Source: Acidimicrobiia bacterium
GTDB lineage: Bacteria; Actinomycetota; Acidimicrobiia; Acidimicrobiales; Iamiaceae
Assembly (NCBI GenBank): GCA_019247975.1
Contig: JAFBAD010000290.1
Span: 1 to 25,103 of the forward strand
Reading direction: 5' to 3'
Length of the DNA: 25,103 nucleotides
The notes below the pieces were generated by a model that saw only the letters and a program-made list of their open reading frames with translations, ran no database searches and was not told the DNA's origin. The first letter of the stretch is position 1; every line of letters starts with the position of its first letter. Below are positions 1-7,714 of this stretch, piece after piece. Both the position numbers and the translations under genes were made by a program.

Positions 1-67
1 CGCTCCAGGCCCGGAGGAACGTGTGGGCCCGGCCGATCGATCGGCCGATGGGGACCTGCGGCTGCAC
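1..67 (-). CDS. 5' end of an unidentified gene leaving the left edge (partial)
   Basis: A GTG at 67-65 opens a frame that stays open to the left edge (22 codons, beginning V-Q-P-Q-V-P-I-G-R). The product cannot be recognised from so little. Support comes mainly from upstream: TAGGGT ends 7 nt before the GTG, and TTTACA lies exactly 17 nt further up. That is a good promoter in the leaderless arrangement seen at several other genes here. The 18-bp palindrome at 30-47 lies inside this frame. The gene could be a false call if the promoter serves a start further left. Confidence 0.4.
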   Translation of the reverse strand, partial: MQPQVPIGRSIGRAHTFLRAWS

Positions 68-74
68 GGCGGGA

Positions 75-103
75 ACCCTACGTGTGAACCATTCGAATGT
101 AAA
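75..103 (-). promoter_or_regulatory. Leaderless promoter: TTTACA-N17-TAGGGT-N7-GTG
   Basis: On the minus strand TTTACA (103-98) is followed by a 17-nt spacer, TAGGGT (80-75), 7 nt and GTG (67-65). Both boxes are near consensus for a housekeeping sigma factor, and this is the most AT-rich stretch of the left end. It lies just past the stop codon of the VOC gene (119), which is read in the same direction, so it probably starts a new transcription unit. Confidence 0.55.
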
Positions 104-118
104 TGGTTATCTTGCGAT

Positions 119-511
119 CTACTTGTCCCAGAACAGGGCGAGGGCGATGCCGTCGGGGTCCTTGCAGTTCACGATGGCGCCGGGCGGGACGTCGATCGCG
201 CCCGAGTTGTCGACACCGGCCGCGGACAGCGCGTCCGCCCACCCGTCGAGCTCCTTGCGCGTCGCGACGCTGAAGGCGAGGTGGTCGAGGCCCATGGTCG
301 TCGGGTCGAACCGCTCGTCCGCCGACCCGCGGTGCTCGACCAGGCCGACGCTGTGGCCACCGCCCGCGAAGCCCATCACGCAGGCCCGTCGCTCCTCCGA
401 CTCCTCCCGGAAGAGCTCGACGAACCCGAACACGTCGCGGTACCAGGCCACGCTCACGTCGAGGTTCGACACGGTGAGCGCGACGTGGTGGAAGGCCGAG
501 ATCGCTGCCAT
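119..511 (-). CDS. VOC-family (glyoxalase/bleomycin-resistance-like) protein
   Basis: A 130-residue single-domain VOC protein, the usual length for this metal-dependent superfamily. It opens with the typical first strand (ISAFHHVALTVSNLDVSVAWY), has a central second-half strand GLDHLAFSV, and ends in the classical DPDGIALALFW motif. The fold has paired beta-alpha-beta-beta-beta units with metal ligands H8 or H9, a mid-protein H (in LDHLAF) and a C-terminal acidic residue. Substrate cannot be inferred: family members include glyoxalases, dioxygenases and resistance proteins. It is the last gene of a minus-strand run, 21 bp after the ASCH-like gene, so it is probably co-transcribed with it. The ATG at 511 has only a weak ribosome site. 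Confidence 0.85.
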   Translation of the reverse strand: MAAISAFHHVALTVSNLDVSVAWYRDVFGFVELFREESEERRACVMGFAGGGHSVGLVEHRGSADERFDPTTMGLDHLAFSVATRKELDGWADALSAAGVDNSGAIDVPPGAIVNCKDPDGIALALFWDK

Positions 512-532
512 GCCGAGAGCCTGCCAGCCCCT

Positions 533-826
533 TCAACCGTCGGCGACGACGTGGAACTCGACGCGATAGACGAGGGTGTCGTCGTGGATGGGACCGGCGT
601 GGGCGGCGCGTGCGCGCAGGGACTCGAGGTCGGGCTCGCCGGTGCGGGCGAGGTCGTCGTCGGTGATCGAGGAGAACGGCACGAGCTCGATGTCCTCGAC
701 CTCGATCTTCACGTCGCCGCTGCGGTACACGCCGCCCGCCCTGACCTTCGGCCGCGACCAGAGCCGGTAGGACAGCGTGACGGTGCCGTCCGCCACCCGG
801 TCGCGGAGCTCGGGGCTGAACTGCAC
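533..826 (-). CDS. Small ASCH/PUA-like protein, function unknown
   Basis: A 97-residue protein with a GTG start at 826, only 5 nt after the stop of the upstream SnoaL-like gene, so translation is probably coupled. The sequence reads as a compact beta-barrel: TLSYRLWSRPKVRAGGVYRSG, then a strand IEVEDIELVPFSSITDDDLARTGEPDLESLR, then a closing YRVEFHVV strand. The order 'R..K.r.G..Y..g...i.v..i..v....it..da...G..d...lr' resembles ASCH domains, which are RNA-binding-like PUA folds that also include hydrolases of modified nucleosides. This assignment is by eye. It could be an unrelated small beta protein. Confidence 0.6.
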   Translation of the reverse strand: MQFSPELRDRVADGTVTLSYRLWSRPKVRAGGVYRSGDVKIEVEDIELVPFSSITDDDLARTGEPDLESLRARAAHAGPIHDDTLVYRVEFHVVADG

Positions 827-831
827 GCCGG

Positions 832-1254
832 TCAGAGGCCGAGCGTGCGGAGGTGGACCATCGTGAAGCGCCGCGCCGCGATGCGCCAGCCGTCGTCGGT
901 GCGCACGAGCTCGTCGTCGTAGAAGCCGATCGGGTTCAGCCCCGGCCGGCCGTCGCGCGCCATGAGGACCGCATCGACGTACGTGCGCGCCGTCGCGGTG
1001 TCGCCGTCCACCGTGATCGCGAGGTTCGACAGCTTGTGCATCGTGTGGCCCATCTCGGCGTGGGACGTCGTCATGAAGTCGGTGATCGCGTCGGAGCTGT
1101 CGAAGGTGCCGCCGCTGTCGCCGTAGTCGGCGCGGAGGTCGTCGGTGAAGCAGGAGCGGAACAGCGTCCAGTCGCGCCGGTCGATCCCGGTGGCGTACCG
1201 GACGAGCACCTCGGCGATGTCCTGCCGCGCGACACGCTCGTCCCCGTCGCTCAT
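832..1254 (-). CDS. SnoaL-like / NTF2-family protein
   Basis: A 140-residue NTF2-like cone-fold protein. It starts with the helix typical of this group (DIAEVLVRYATGIDRRDWTLF), continues with CFTDDLRADYG, the conserved MGHTMHKLSNLAI strand, and a C-terminal YDDELVRTDDGWRIAARRF strand pair. This subgroup is common beside SDRs in actinobacterial steroid, terpene and aromatic degradation loci, where members act as dehydratases, isomerases or hydratases, or have no known activity. Its ATG (1254-1252) overlaps the stop of the SDR gene in an ATGA junction, so the two are translationally coupled. The actual substrate is not readable from sequence. Confidence 0.85.
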   Translation of the reverse strand: MSDGDERVARQDIAEVLVRYATGIDRRDWTLFRSCFTDDLRADYGDSGGTFDSSDAITDFMTTSHAEMGHTMHKLSNLAITVDGDTATARTYVDAVLMARDGRPGLNPIGFYDDELVRTDDGWRIAARRFTMVHLRTLGL

Positions 1255-2084
1255 GTGGCGTCCTCGCCCATGGTCGCCCCGCTCGCCTGCGTCATCAGAT
1301 CGACGACCTCGTTGCGGGACATCCCACCGAACACCTTGATGCCCTCGCGCAGGTGGGCGCCGACCATCCAGCTCGGTCCGTGCGCCAGCTGCTCGATCGC
1401 GTCCTGCACGACCTCGTCGACGGTGGCCGCACCCGGCAGCGGCGCCTCGGGATCGTCGACGAACCCCCGCTGCTCGCGGATGCGGCGGAGGGCCGGGGTG
1501 TCGGTCTCGCCGAGGATCAGGCTCAGCACGTCGACCCCGTGGCCGTGGAGCTCCGCCCACAGCGACTCGGCGAAGAGCATGTCGAACGCCTTGGTGGCGC
1601 TGTAGGCGACCATGTTCGGCGCGCCGCCGAACGCCGCCCCCGACGTGACGACGATGATGCCGCCCCGGCCTCGCTCGACCATGCCCGGCGCGAAGTGGTG
1701 GCACATCTGCGCGGGCACGACGCAGTTGCGCTGGACCATCGCGAGCGCGGTGTCGACCGGTTCGGCGAGGAACGGTCGGTAGTGCGCATCCGCTCCGGCG
1801 TTGTACATCAGCAGGCCGACCTCGAGGTCGGCGGTGGCGTCGGCGACGACGCCCATCGCGGTGGGCTCGGCCAGGTCGACCGCCACCGTGCGCACGTCGG
1901 CGCCCGTATTTGCGGTGATCTGCGCGGCGACCTCGTCCAGCACCGCTTGGCGGCGGGCGAGCAGCACCACGTTCACACCCCGCGCGGCGACCTTCGCTGC
2001 GAACGCGGAGCCGACGCCCTCCGACGCGCCGGCGACCACCGCCCACGGTCCGTACCTCGCCGCGAAGTCCAGGCTGTCGGGCAC
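1251..2084 (-). CDS. Short-chain dehydrogenase/reductase
   Basis: A 277-residue classical SDR (NAD(P)-dependent oxidoreductase). The Rossmann nucleotide loop reads AGASEGVGSAFA near residue 19, an A-for-T variant of TGxxxGxG. The basic stretch LLARRQ after the second strand suggests NADP(H). The NAG-type motif appears as YNAGADA, and the active site is S in VVTSGAAFGG with Y-x-x-x-K in AYSATKAF. The C-terminal 30 residues extend past the usual fold. The gene is first in an SDR > SnoaL-like > ASCH > VOC set. It lies 33 nt after the DoxX-Rieske stop but has its own -10 box TACTGT 6 nt before the GTG start, so it may be separately transcribed. Confidence 0.9.
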   Translation of the reverse strand: MPDSLDFAARYGPWAVVAGASEGVGSAFAAKVAARGVNVVLLARRQAVLDEVAAQITANTGADVRTVAVDLAEPTAMGVVADATADLEVGLLMYNAGADAHYRPFLAEPVDTALAMVQRNCVVPAQMCHHFAPGMVERGRGGIIVVTSGAAFGGAPNMVAYSATKAFDMLFAESLWAELHGHGVDVLSLILGETDTPALRRIREQRGFVDDPEAPLPGAATVDEVVQDAIEQLAHGPSWMVGAHLREGIKVFGGMSRNEVVDLMTQASGATMGEDAT

Positions 2085-2090
2085 GGCGGC

Positions 2091-2096
2091 ACAGTA
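2091..2096 (-). promoter_or_regulatory. -10 box TACTGT of a probable leaderless SDR promoter
   Basis: TACTGT (2096-2091) ends 6 nt before the GTG of the SDR gene (2084). No Shine-Dalgarno sequence is present, as expected if transcription begins at or next to the start codon. The -35 side is weak (a TGAC-like stretch overlaps the stop codon of the upstream gene near 2118). Confidence 0.45.
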
Positions 2097-2117
2097 ACGA
2101 AGGCCCGCCAGGCGCGG

Positions 2118-3176
2118 TCAGCCGTCCGCGTACATGTGCCCGTCGGGACCGACGGCCACCGGGATCGACGACAGCGGAGCCCGGGCCGGGCCTCGGGTTG
2201 CGCTCCCGTCGGTGGTGCTGAATCGCGCGCCGTGGCAGGGGCACGCGAGCTGGCTCCCGGTGAACTGAACCGTGCAGCCGGCGTGGGTGCACACCGCGCT
2301 GAAGGCGCGCACACCGCTCGACGAGCGCAGCACGATCGCCGGCCTCCCGCTGGCCGGGTCCTGGAACGTGGCCGCCCCTCCCGCCGGCACCGAGGACAGC
2401 AGGCCGATGTCGGTGCCGGCGGGGCGCGGCGCAGTGGACGCAGAAGTGGCCGGCGCGGTGGTCGACGCGGTGCTGGCGTTGGTGGTGGTGGTGGTGCTGG
2501 TGCTCCCCCGCTCCGGCAACGGCAGCGGCAGTGCCGCCCGCTTCGCGGGCGCCGACGTCGCGCCGACGATCCGGCCGACGGCCGCGCTCACGCCGCCGAG
2601 CACGGCGACACCGCCTGCGACGACCGCCGCAGCTCGTGCCGTCGCGAGGAACGCGCGACGGTCGAGGTCGACGGCCGGCCCGAACCGGTGCCGCGCCTCG
2701 CGGGTGATCGCTGCCTGCAGGCTGAACACGCCACCATCGCCGGCGAGGGCCAACGGGATCCACCCGAAGACGAAGACGATGTCGGGGCCGTAGTAGTAGG
2801 GGTGGCTGTGCCAGCTGACGGTGAGGAGGAACCCCAGCGAGAGCAGCGCGCCGCCCACGGCGGCGGCGCGTGACCAGAGGCCGAGCAGCGTCCCTGCACC
2901 GACCGCGAGCTCGCCGAACGCGATCAGGAGCCCGACGAGCACCGCGTGGTGGCTCAGGCCGGTGACGAGTGCGTGGATCGGGCTCCCGGCTGCGGTCGTG
3001 CGGAGCTGGGACTGGATCGACGACGGGCTCGACCGTCGGAAGAAGCCCGGATCGGCCAGCTTCTGCGCGCCCGCGAAGACGAAGGTCCCGCCGAGGAACA
3101 GGCGCAGCGGCAGGAGCACCCAGCCCGGCGACGCGAGCCGCGACCCGGCCGGCGGAGGGGTGCCGTCGATGCTCAC
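2118..3176 (-). CDS. DoxX-type membrane protein fused to a Rieske [2Fe-2S] domain
   Basis: A 352-residue fusion. Residues 18-150 form a DoxX/DoxD-like unit of about four membrane helices (LPLRLFLGGTFVFAGAQKLADP, then three more). Next comes a twin-arginine-like segment D-RRAFLATARAAAVV (173-200) that reads as a fifth helix or internal signal anchor, a Ser/Thr/Ala linker (225-250), and a C-terminal Rieske domain. The Rieske ligands are complete: C296-T-H298-A-G-C301 and C312-P-C314-H315-G, the bc1/b6f pattern with a supporting disulfide. DoxD belongs to thiosulfate:quinone oxidoreductase, so a membrane quinone-linked redox role is plausible but inferred. The GTG start (3176-3174) overlaps the stop of the DUF2231 gene in GTGA, so coupling is likely. 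Confidence 0.85.
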   Translation of the reverse strand: MSIDGTPPPAGSRLASPGWVLLPLRLFLGGTFVFAGAQKLADPGFFRRSSPSSIQSQLRTTAAGSPIHALVTGLSHHAVLVGLLIAFGELAVGAGTLLGLWSRAAAVGGALLSLGFLLTVSWHSHPYYYGPDIVFVFGWIPLALAGDGGVFSLQAAITREARHRFGPAVDLDRRAFLATARAAAVVAGGVAVLGGVSAAVGRIVGATSAPAKRAALPLPLPERGSTSTTTTTNASTASTTAPATSASTAPRPAGTDIGLLSSVPAGGAATFQDPASGRPAIVLRSSSGVRAFSAVCTHAGCTVQFTGSQLACPCHGARFSTTDGSATRGPARAPLSSIPVAVGPDGHMYADG

Positions 3177-3715
3177 GTGCCGCCGTCGTCCTTGCTGCCG
3201 CCGCGTTCGTCGGACCAGACGCTCTTGGCACCGGTGTGTCCGGTGCGGCCGATCCACGTGGTCGCCAGGGCACCGCTGAGGAGCGACAGCGCGCAGAGCG
3301 GCAGCAAGAGGCGCCGGGCGATGTCGCGTCCGCGTGCCGAGGTGATCCCGGCCCACGCCGCGAGGCCGGCGAGCACCGCGAACAGCAGCACGATCGGCCG
3401 CGCCTGCGCGGCGAGCTCGGAGTGGTGTTCGATGAGGGCGCTGTGCTCGCCGGACGACTCGAGGTTCTCGCCCGACCACATGGCCAGCTGCACGCCGACG
3501 AGGCCGCCCAGCGCGAGGACCGCAGTGACCGGGAGCGACCAGTTGCGCGATCGGGCCCACAGCAGCGCGAGCAGTGCGCCGATGGTCGCCAGCGGGACGA
3601 GCACGACCGGTGCGTGGACGATGAGCGGGTGGGCGGGGAGCCCGAGGATGGTCTCGGGAACGACTTCGGCGACGGACGTCGGCGGCACGCTCAGCTCCAG
3701 GGGAGAGGGGACCAT
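3173..3715 (-). CDS. DUF2231 family membrane protein
   Basis: About 180 residues with four predicted membrane helices. The family signature GLPAHPLIVHAPVVLVPLA is in the first helix, and conserved His residues recur in the second section (SGEHSALIEHHSELA), possible haem or metal ligands. DUF2231 proteins are often found beside cytochromes, Rieske proteins or other membrane redox genes, which matches its 4-nt GTGA overlap with the DoxX-Rieske gene. The start is uncertain: ATG at 3715 is used here. TTG at 3739 would extend it, while GTG at 3688 has a better-placed GGAG ribosome site, and TACGGT at 3724-3719 could be its -10 box. It is transcribed divergently from the response regulator. Confidence 0.85.
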   Translation of the reverse strand: MVPSPLELSVPPTSVAEVVPETILGLPAHPLIVHAPVVLVPLATIGALLALLWARSRNWSLPVTAVLALGGLVGVQLAMWSGENLESSGEHSALIEHHSELAAQARPIVLLFAVLAGLAAWAGITSARGRDIARRLLLPLCALSLLSGALATTWIGRTGHTGAKSVWSDERGGSKDDGGT

Positions 3716-3813
3716 CCGACCGTACGAAGGCCCGTCCAAGGGGAACGGCGGCGGAAGGCAAAGTTCTGGTCAAGTCCCGCTGGGAACCACCGGTGATGTG
3801 GCACCGTCCCTGT

Positions 3814-4473
3814 GTGCGCGTGCTCCTGGTCGAGGACGACGACGCGATCGCGGCGCCGCTCGCAACGGGCCTCGAACGTGAGGGCTACGAGGTGACGCGC
3901 GTGCGGACCGGCGCCGATGCGGTCGCCGCCACCCGCGTCGACCTGTACCTGCTCGACCTCGGTCTGCCTGACATCGACGGGCGCGACGTGTGTCGCGAGA
4001 TCCGCGGGCGTTCGACCGTTCCGATCATCGTGATCACCGCGCGCGGCGACGAGGTCGACCGCGTCGTCGGCCTCGAGCTCGGTGCCGACGACTACCTCGT
4101 GAAGCCGTTCGGCTTCCGCGAGCTCGTGGCCCGCATGCGTGCGGTCGCGCGACGGTCAGCACCGGCGGCCGACCCGATCGACGCGGTGATCGCGGTCGAC
4201 GGCGTCCGCATCGATCCCCGCACGCGGCAGGTGCTCGTCGACGGAGCGGAGGTCACGCTGACCCGCAAGGAGTACGACCTCCTGCTCGTGCTGGCCGAGG
4301 ACCCCGGCGCGGTCGTGACCCGCGCGCAGATCCTCGAGCAGGTCTGGGACCCCCACTGGTACGGCCCGAGCAAGACGCTCGACGTCCACGTCGCGTCCCT
4401 GCGCAAGAAGCTCGGTGACCCGGAGGTCATCGAGACCATCCGCGGCGTGGGCTACCGCCTGCGCACGACCTGA
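3814..4473 (+). CDS. OmpR/PhoB-type response regulator
   Basis: A two-domain transcription factor of 219 residues. The receiver domain (1-115) begins VRVLLVEDDD with acidic residues 8-10, the phospho-acceptor D48 in YLLDLGLPD, T75 in VITARG and K97 in LVKPFGF. The C-terminal winged helix (about 125-218) ends with the family pattern SKTLDVHVASLRKKLG...IRGVGYRL. It is 1 nt upstream of the histidine kinase gene, so the two form a cognate pair. The GTG at 3814 is chosen because it opens directly on the first receiver strand. ATG 3796 or GTG 3793 would add six or seven non-homologous residues. The divergent DUF2231/DoxX-Rieske genes are candidate targets. Confidence 0.9.
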   Translation: MRVLLVEDDDAIAAPLATGLEREGYEVTRVRTGADAVAATRVDLYLLDLGLPDIDGRDVCREIRGRSTVPIIVITARGDEVDRVVGLELGADDYLVKPFGFRELVARMRAVARRSAPAADPIDAVIAVDGVRIDPRTRQVLVDGAEVTLTRKEYDLLLVLAEDPGAVVTRAQILEQVWDPHWYGPSKTLDVHVASLRKKLGDPEVIETIRGVGYRLRTT

Positions 4474-4474
4474 C

Positions 4475-5845
4475 GTGCGCCGGAGGCTGCTCGTCAGCTA
4501 CCTCGTGGTGACGAGCCTGGTGCTGCTGGCCGTCCTCGTCCCGTCCGCGGCCACCTACCGACGCCGCCTTTACGACGACGAGCGCGCCGCCATGCAACGC
4601 GAGGCCTACGCGCTCGCTGCCCTGGCCGAGGACCGCCTCGAGGACCGCACGCCGATCGACCTCGGCCCCGTGCAGCGGGCGGTGGCGCGAGCGGCCACCG
4701 AGCCTGGGGCCGCGGTGGTCGTCGCCGACCGGCACGGACGAGTCGTCGCCCGGGCCGGGCCCCGCGTCGCCGACGGAGCCGCCGCGCGGTCGCGCGCGCA
4801 GCACGGTGTGGTCGCCTCGAGCACCACCGACGCCCGCTTCACCGTCGCGGTCCCGATCGGATCGGGCGGGCGGGTGTTCGGCGTCACCGAGATCAGCCGG
4901 CCCACGCAGTCGGTCGACGATCGCGTCCACCGCTACTGGGTCGAGCTCGGCGTGATCGGCGGCATCGCGCTGGCGGTGGTGCTGGCCATCGGGGTGGTAC
5001 TCGCACGAGGGGTGTCGGCCCCGCTCGAGCGGTTGCGGGCGGTGGCCACCCGGCTCGGCGAGGGCGACCTCAGCGCACGGGCCGAGACCGATGACGGACC
5101 GGGCGAGCTCCGCGACCTCGCCAACGACCTCAACCGCACCGCCGACCGGCTCGAGCAGCTGGTCAACGCGCAGGCCGACTTCGTCGGCGACGTCTCGCAC
5201 CAGCTGCGCACCCCGCTCACGGCGATCCGCCTGCGCCTCGAGAACCTCGAGTCGTCCGGGGCGCGCTCGGAGGACGCGGAGGCGGCGCTGGCCGAGCTCG
5301 AGCGGGCCAGCCGCCTCATCGACGGGCTGCTCGCACTGGCGAAGGCAGACGGTGGCGCGGGTGCGGTGCCTCGGCCGCAGACGCTCGACCTGCGCGCGCT
5401 GGCCGACGAGCGGGTGCTCGGCTGGCTGCCGTTGGCCGACGAGCTCGGGGTGCACATCCGGGTGGCCCCGGGACCGGATGCGCCGGTCGTCGCCGATCCC
5501 GAGCGCGCCGGGCAGGTGATCGACAACCTCATCGCCAACGCCCTCGACGCGGCGATGCCGGCCGGGACCGTCGACGTCGTCATCGAGCCACGCAGCGGCC
5601 GCACGGAGCTGCACGTCATCGACGACGGTCGAGGCCTGACCGACGAGGATCGGGCCCGGGCCTTCGACCGCTTCTGGCGGGGCGGCGACGGTGCCGCGAG
5701 CGCGACCGAGCTCGGTGGCAGCGGCCTGGGGCTCGCGATCGTCGCCCGCCTCGCCGCCACCGACGGTGGGAGCTCCCGTCTCGACCGGGCGCCGACCGGC
5801 GGCATCGACGCGGTCGTCACCTGGCTGAGCCCGGGGCGAGGCTGA
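4475..5845 (+). CDS. Sensor histidine kinase (HAMP-HisKA-HATPase)
   Basis: A 456-residue membrane sensor kinase. Helix 1 is at about residues 5-27, an extracytoplasmic sensor of about 125 residues follows, helix 2 is at 157-178 (GVIGGIALAVVLAIGVVLARG), and a HAMP linker spans 179-232. The H-box reads DVSHQLRTPLTAI with phospho-acceptor H242. The ATPase domain has the N-box DNLIANALDAA, G1 IDDGRGL, F-box AFDRFWRG and G2 GGSGLGLAIV. The GTG start at 4475 is one base after the stop of the response regulator. The sensor loop is rich in Ala, Arg and Val and shows no recognisable PAS or CACHE motif, so the signal is unknown. Confidence 0.92.
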   Translation: MRRRLLVSYLVVTSLVLLAVLVPSAATYRRRLYDDERAAMQREAYALAALAEDRLEDRTPIDLGPVQRAVARAATEPGAAVVVADRHGRVVARAGPRVADGAAARSRAQHGVVASSTTDARFTVAVPIGSGGRVFGVTEISRPTQSVDDRVHRYWVELGVIGGIALAVVLAIGVVLARGVSAPLERLRAVATRLGEGDLSARAETDDGPGELRDLANDLNRTADRLEQLVNAQADFVGDVSHQLRTPLTAIRLRLENLESSGARSEDAEAALAELERASRLIDGLLALAKADGGAGAVPRPQTLDLRALADERVLGWLPLADELGVHIRVAPGPDAPVVADPERAGQVIDNLIANALDAAMPAGTVDVVIEPRSGRTELHVIDDGRGLTDEDRARAFDRFWRGGDGAASATELGGSGLGLAIVARLAATDGGSSRLDRAPTGGIDAVVTWLSPGRG

Positions 5846-5868
5846 CCAGAGGACGGTCCACCTAGAGT
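5841..5868 (+). promoter_or_regulatory. Leaderless promoter of the glycosyltransferase gene
   Basis: TAGAGT (5863-5868) ends 6 nt before the GTG start at 5875, with a partial -35 GCTGAC at 5841-5846 (16-nt spacer). No ribosome binding site precedes the GTG. The -35 overlaps the stop codon of the kinase gene, which suggests the glycosyltransferase is transcribed independently of the two-component operon. Confidence 0.5.
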
Positions 5869-5874
5869 CGTCCG

Positions 5875-6969
5875 GTGCCGACGACGGTGCTCGTGGACGG
5901 GTGGCACCTCGCCGGGACCTCGGCGCAGCGGGGGATCGGCACCTACCTCCGCGGTGTGCTCCCGCTCGTGTCGAGCGAGCACGGCCTGGAGGTCGTCGCG
6001 CTCGCGCCTGACGGCACGCGGCTGCCCGACGGCGTGAGCTCGTACCGGATCGCGCGCCGCGCTCCGGGACGCTTCGCCCAGCGGGAGCACGACCTGCGAT
6101 TGCCGCACGACATCACCCGGGCGGCGAAGCGGACGGGCGCCGACGTCTTCTTCAGCCCGGCCGACAACCCGCCCTCCCGCACACCGCTGCCGTGGGTGCA
6201 GATGCTCCACGACGTCATCCCGCTGGCCGTCGGCGACCCGGCGATGGCGCAGGACGCAGCCCGTTGGCGCCAGCTCGCCCCCCGCCTGCGGAGCGCGGAC
6301 GCGATCGTGACCAACTCGCGGTGCACCGCCGACGACGCGGTCCGCTTCCTCGACGTCGACCCGGCACGGCTCCACGTGAGCCCGCTCGGCGTGGACCCGC
6401 GGTTCCGACCGCCCGACGAGCCGGTGCACGGCACGCCGCCCACGATCCTCTACGTCGGCGAGTACGGGCCGCACAAGGGGTTCGCCGAGGCGTTCGCGGT
6501 CGCCGCCGCAGTGGCCCACGCCGGCTTGCCGCACCGGTTGGCGATGGTCGGTTCTCTCGCGCCCTGGTACCGGCCGGTGGTGGAGGAGCTGCTCGCCGGA
6601 TCGGCCCGGCCGGATCGGGTCGACCTGCTCGACTACGTCGAGGACATCGTGCGCGCCTACCAGCAGGCCGACGCGCTGATCGTGACGAGCTCGTACGAGG
6701 GCTTCTGCTTCCCGGCGCTCGAGGCGATGGCGTGCGGAACGCCGGTCGTCGCGTTCTCCAACAGCGCGCTGCCCGAGGTGCTCGGCGACGCGGGGACGCT
6801 CATCCCCGACGGCGACGTCGACGCCTTCGCCGCTGCGCTCGTGCACCTGCTCGCCGAGCCGACCGCCCGTGCGCACGCCTCGGCGCGCGGCATCGAGCGC
6901 GCCCGCACGTTCACCTGGGACCGCTGCGCGCGGACCCACGCCGAGGTCCTGCGCAGCGTCGCTCGCTAA
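5875..6969 (+). CDS. Glycosyltransferase family 4 (GT-B, retaining)
   Basis: A 364-residue GT4-type glycosyltransferase. The N-terminal domain opens with VLVDGWHLAGTSAQRGIGTYLRG, where the RGIGTY loop is the acceptor/donor-phosphate glycine loop of this group. Residues around 100-115 give DVFFSPADNPPS and VQMLHDVIPL, and 145-160 IVTNSRCTADD. The C-terminal donor-sugar domain starts at about 190 (ILYVGEYGPHKGF) and holds the E-x7-E motif in SSYEGFCFPALEAMACGTPVV. It lacks membrane helices and is likely cytoplasmic or membrane-associated, acting in glycan or glycolipid assembly. It stands alone, 29 nt after the kinase gene and convergent with the SDR gene (13-nt gap), so no pathway can be assigned from its neighbours. 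Confidence 0.9.
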   Translation: MPTTVLVDGWHLAGTSAQRGIGTYLRGVLPLVSSEHGLEVVALAPDGTRLPDGVSSYRIARRAPGRFAQREHDLRLPHDITRAAKRTGADVFFSPADNPPSRTPLPWVQMLHDVIPLAVGDPAMAQDAARWRQLAPRLRSADAIVTNSRCTADDAVRFLDVDPARLHVSPLGVDPRFRPPDEPVHGTPPTILYVGEYGPHKGFAEAFAVAAAVAHAGLPHRLAMVGSLAPWYRPVVEELLAGSARPDRVDLLDYVEDIVRAYQQADALIVTSSYEGFCFPALEAMACGTPVVAFSNSALPEVLGDAGTLIPDGDVDAFAAALVHLLAEPTARAHASARGIERARTFTWDRCARTHAEVLRSVAR

Positions 6970-6982
6970 CCGACTGCAGCGA

Positions 6983-7714
6983 TCAGATGTACATGCCGCC
7001 GTTCACGCCGATGACCTGGCCGGTGACGTAGCCGGCCGCCTCCGAACAGAGGAACGAGCAGGTCGCGGCGATGTCCGCGGGAGTTCCGGCCCGTCCCACC
7101 GGGACCATCGGAGCGACCACGTCCACACCCGGGAAGTACCCGCTGGCCTCGGCGCCCCGGGCCATCGGGGTGTCCACCAGGCTCGGCGGGATCGTGTTGG
7201 CGGTGATGCCCTGGCGGGCCAGCTCGACGGCGAGGGACTTCGTGAGCGCGATCACGCCGCCCTTGGACGCCGTGTAGTGCGTCATGTTCGGCGCGCCCGA
7301 CTGCGCGCTCGAGGACGCGATCGTCACGATCCGCCCCCAGCCGGCGGCGACCATATCCGGCACCGCGGCCTGCACGCACGTGAACGTGCCGGTGAGGTTC
7401 ACCGCGATGATGCGGTCCCACGTCTCGCGTGTGATGTCGGGCAGCGGATCGAAGGACTCGACGCCCGCGCTGGTCACGAGGATCTCGACCGGCCCGAGCT
7501 CGCTGCGGATCTGTCCGAAGGCGCGCTCGACCGAGTCCCAGTCGGCGACATCGGTCTCGATGGCGATCGCGCCGGTCAGGTCGGCGGCGGCTGCCTTCGC
7601 GGCCGCACCGTCACGGTCGAGCAGCGCGACCCGGTGGCCGTCCGCAGTGAGCTGCTGGGCGACGCCGAGGCCGATCCCCGACGCTCCGCCGGTGACGACC
7701 GCGACGCGGCTCAC
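6983..7714 (-). CDS. Short-chain dehydrogenase/reductase (FabG-like), partner of the P450
   Basis: A classical 243-residue SDR. The cofactor loop is VTGGASGIGLGVA at residues 7-19, D after the second strand (LLDRDG) favours NAD(H), the structural motif reads TSAGVE, and the catalytic residues are S in ASSSAQSG and Y-x-x-x-K in HYTASKGG. The C-terminus GQVIGVNGGMYI is standard for FabG-like enzymes. Its GTG (7714-7712) overlaps the P450 stop in GTGA, so a hydroxyl group made by the P450 is a sensible substrate for this dehydrogenase (inference). The reaction is probably alcohol/ketone interconversion on a hydrophobic substrate rather than fatty-acid synthesis. Confidence 0.92.
   Translation of the reverse strand: MSRVAVVTGGASGIGLGVAQQLTADGHRVALLDRDGAAAKAAAADLTGAIAIETDVADWDSVERAFGQIRSELGPVEILVTSAGVESFDPLPDITRETWDRIIAVNLTGTFTCVQAAVPDMVAAGWGRIVTIASSSAQSGAPNMTHYTASKGGVIALTKSLAVELARQGITANTIPPSLVDTPMARGAEASGYFPGVDVVAPMVPVGRAGTPADIAATCSFLCSEAAGYVTGQVIGVNGGMYI

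Noticed and set aside
2500..2550. A Thr/Ser-rich repeat in the DoxX-Rieske gene as a mobile or variable repeat
   Set aside because: It codes for a flexible linker of the sort common between a membrane anchor and an outer domain, and similar linkers follow the lipobox in the esterase.
1353..2873. A 506-codon plus-strand frame opposite the SDR and Rieske genes
   Set aside because: The composition is Arg/Gly/Ala-rich and low complexity, while the opposite strand carries recognisable motifs. There is no ribosome site or promoter.
4933..6939. A 668-codon minus-strand frame opposite the kinase and glycosyltransferase genes
   Set aside because: It crosses two clear plus-strand genes and contains no known motif.
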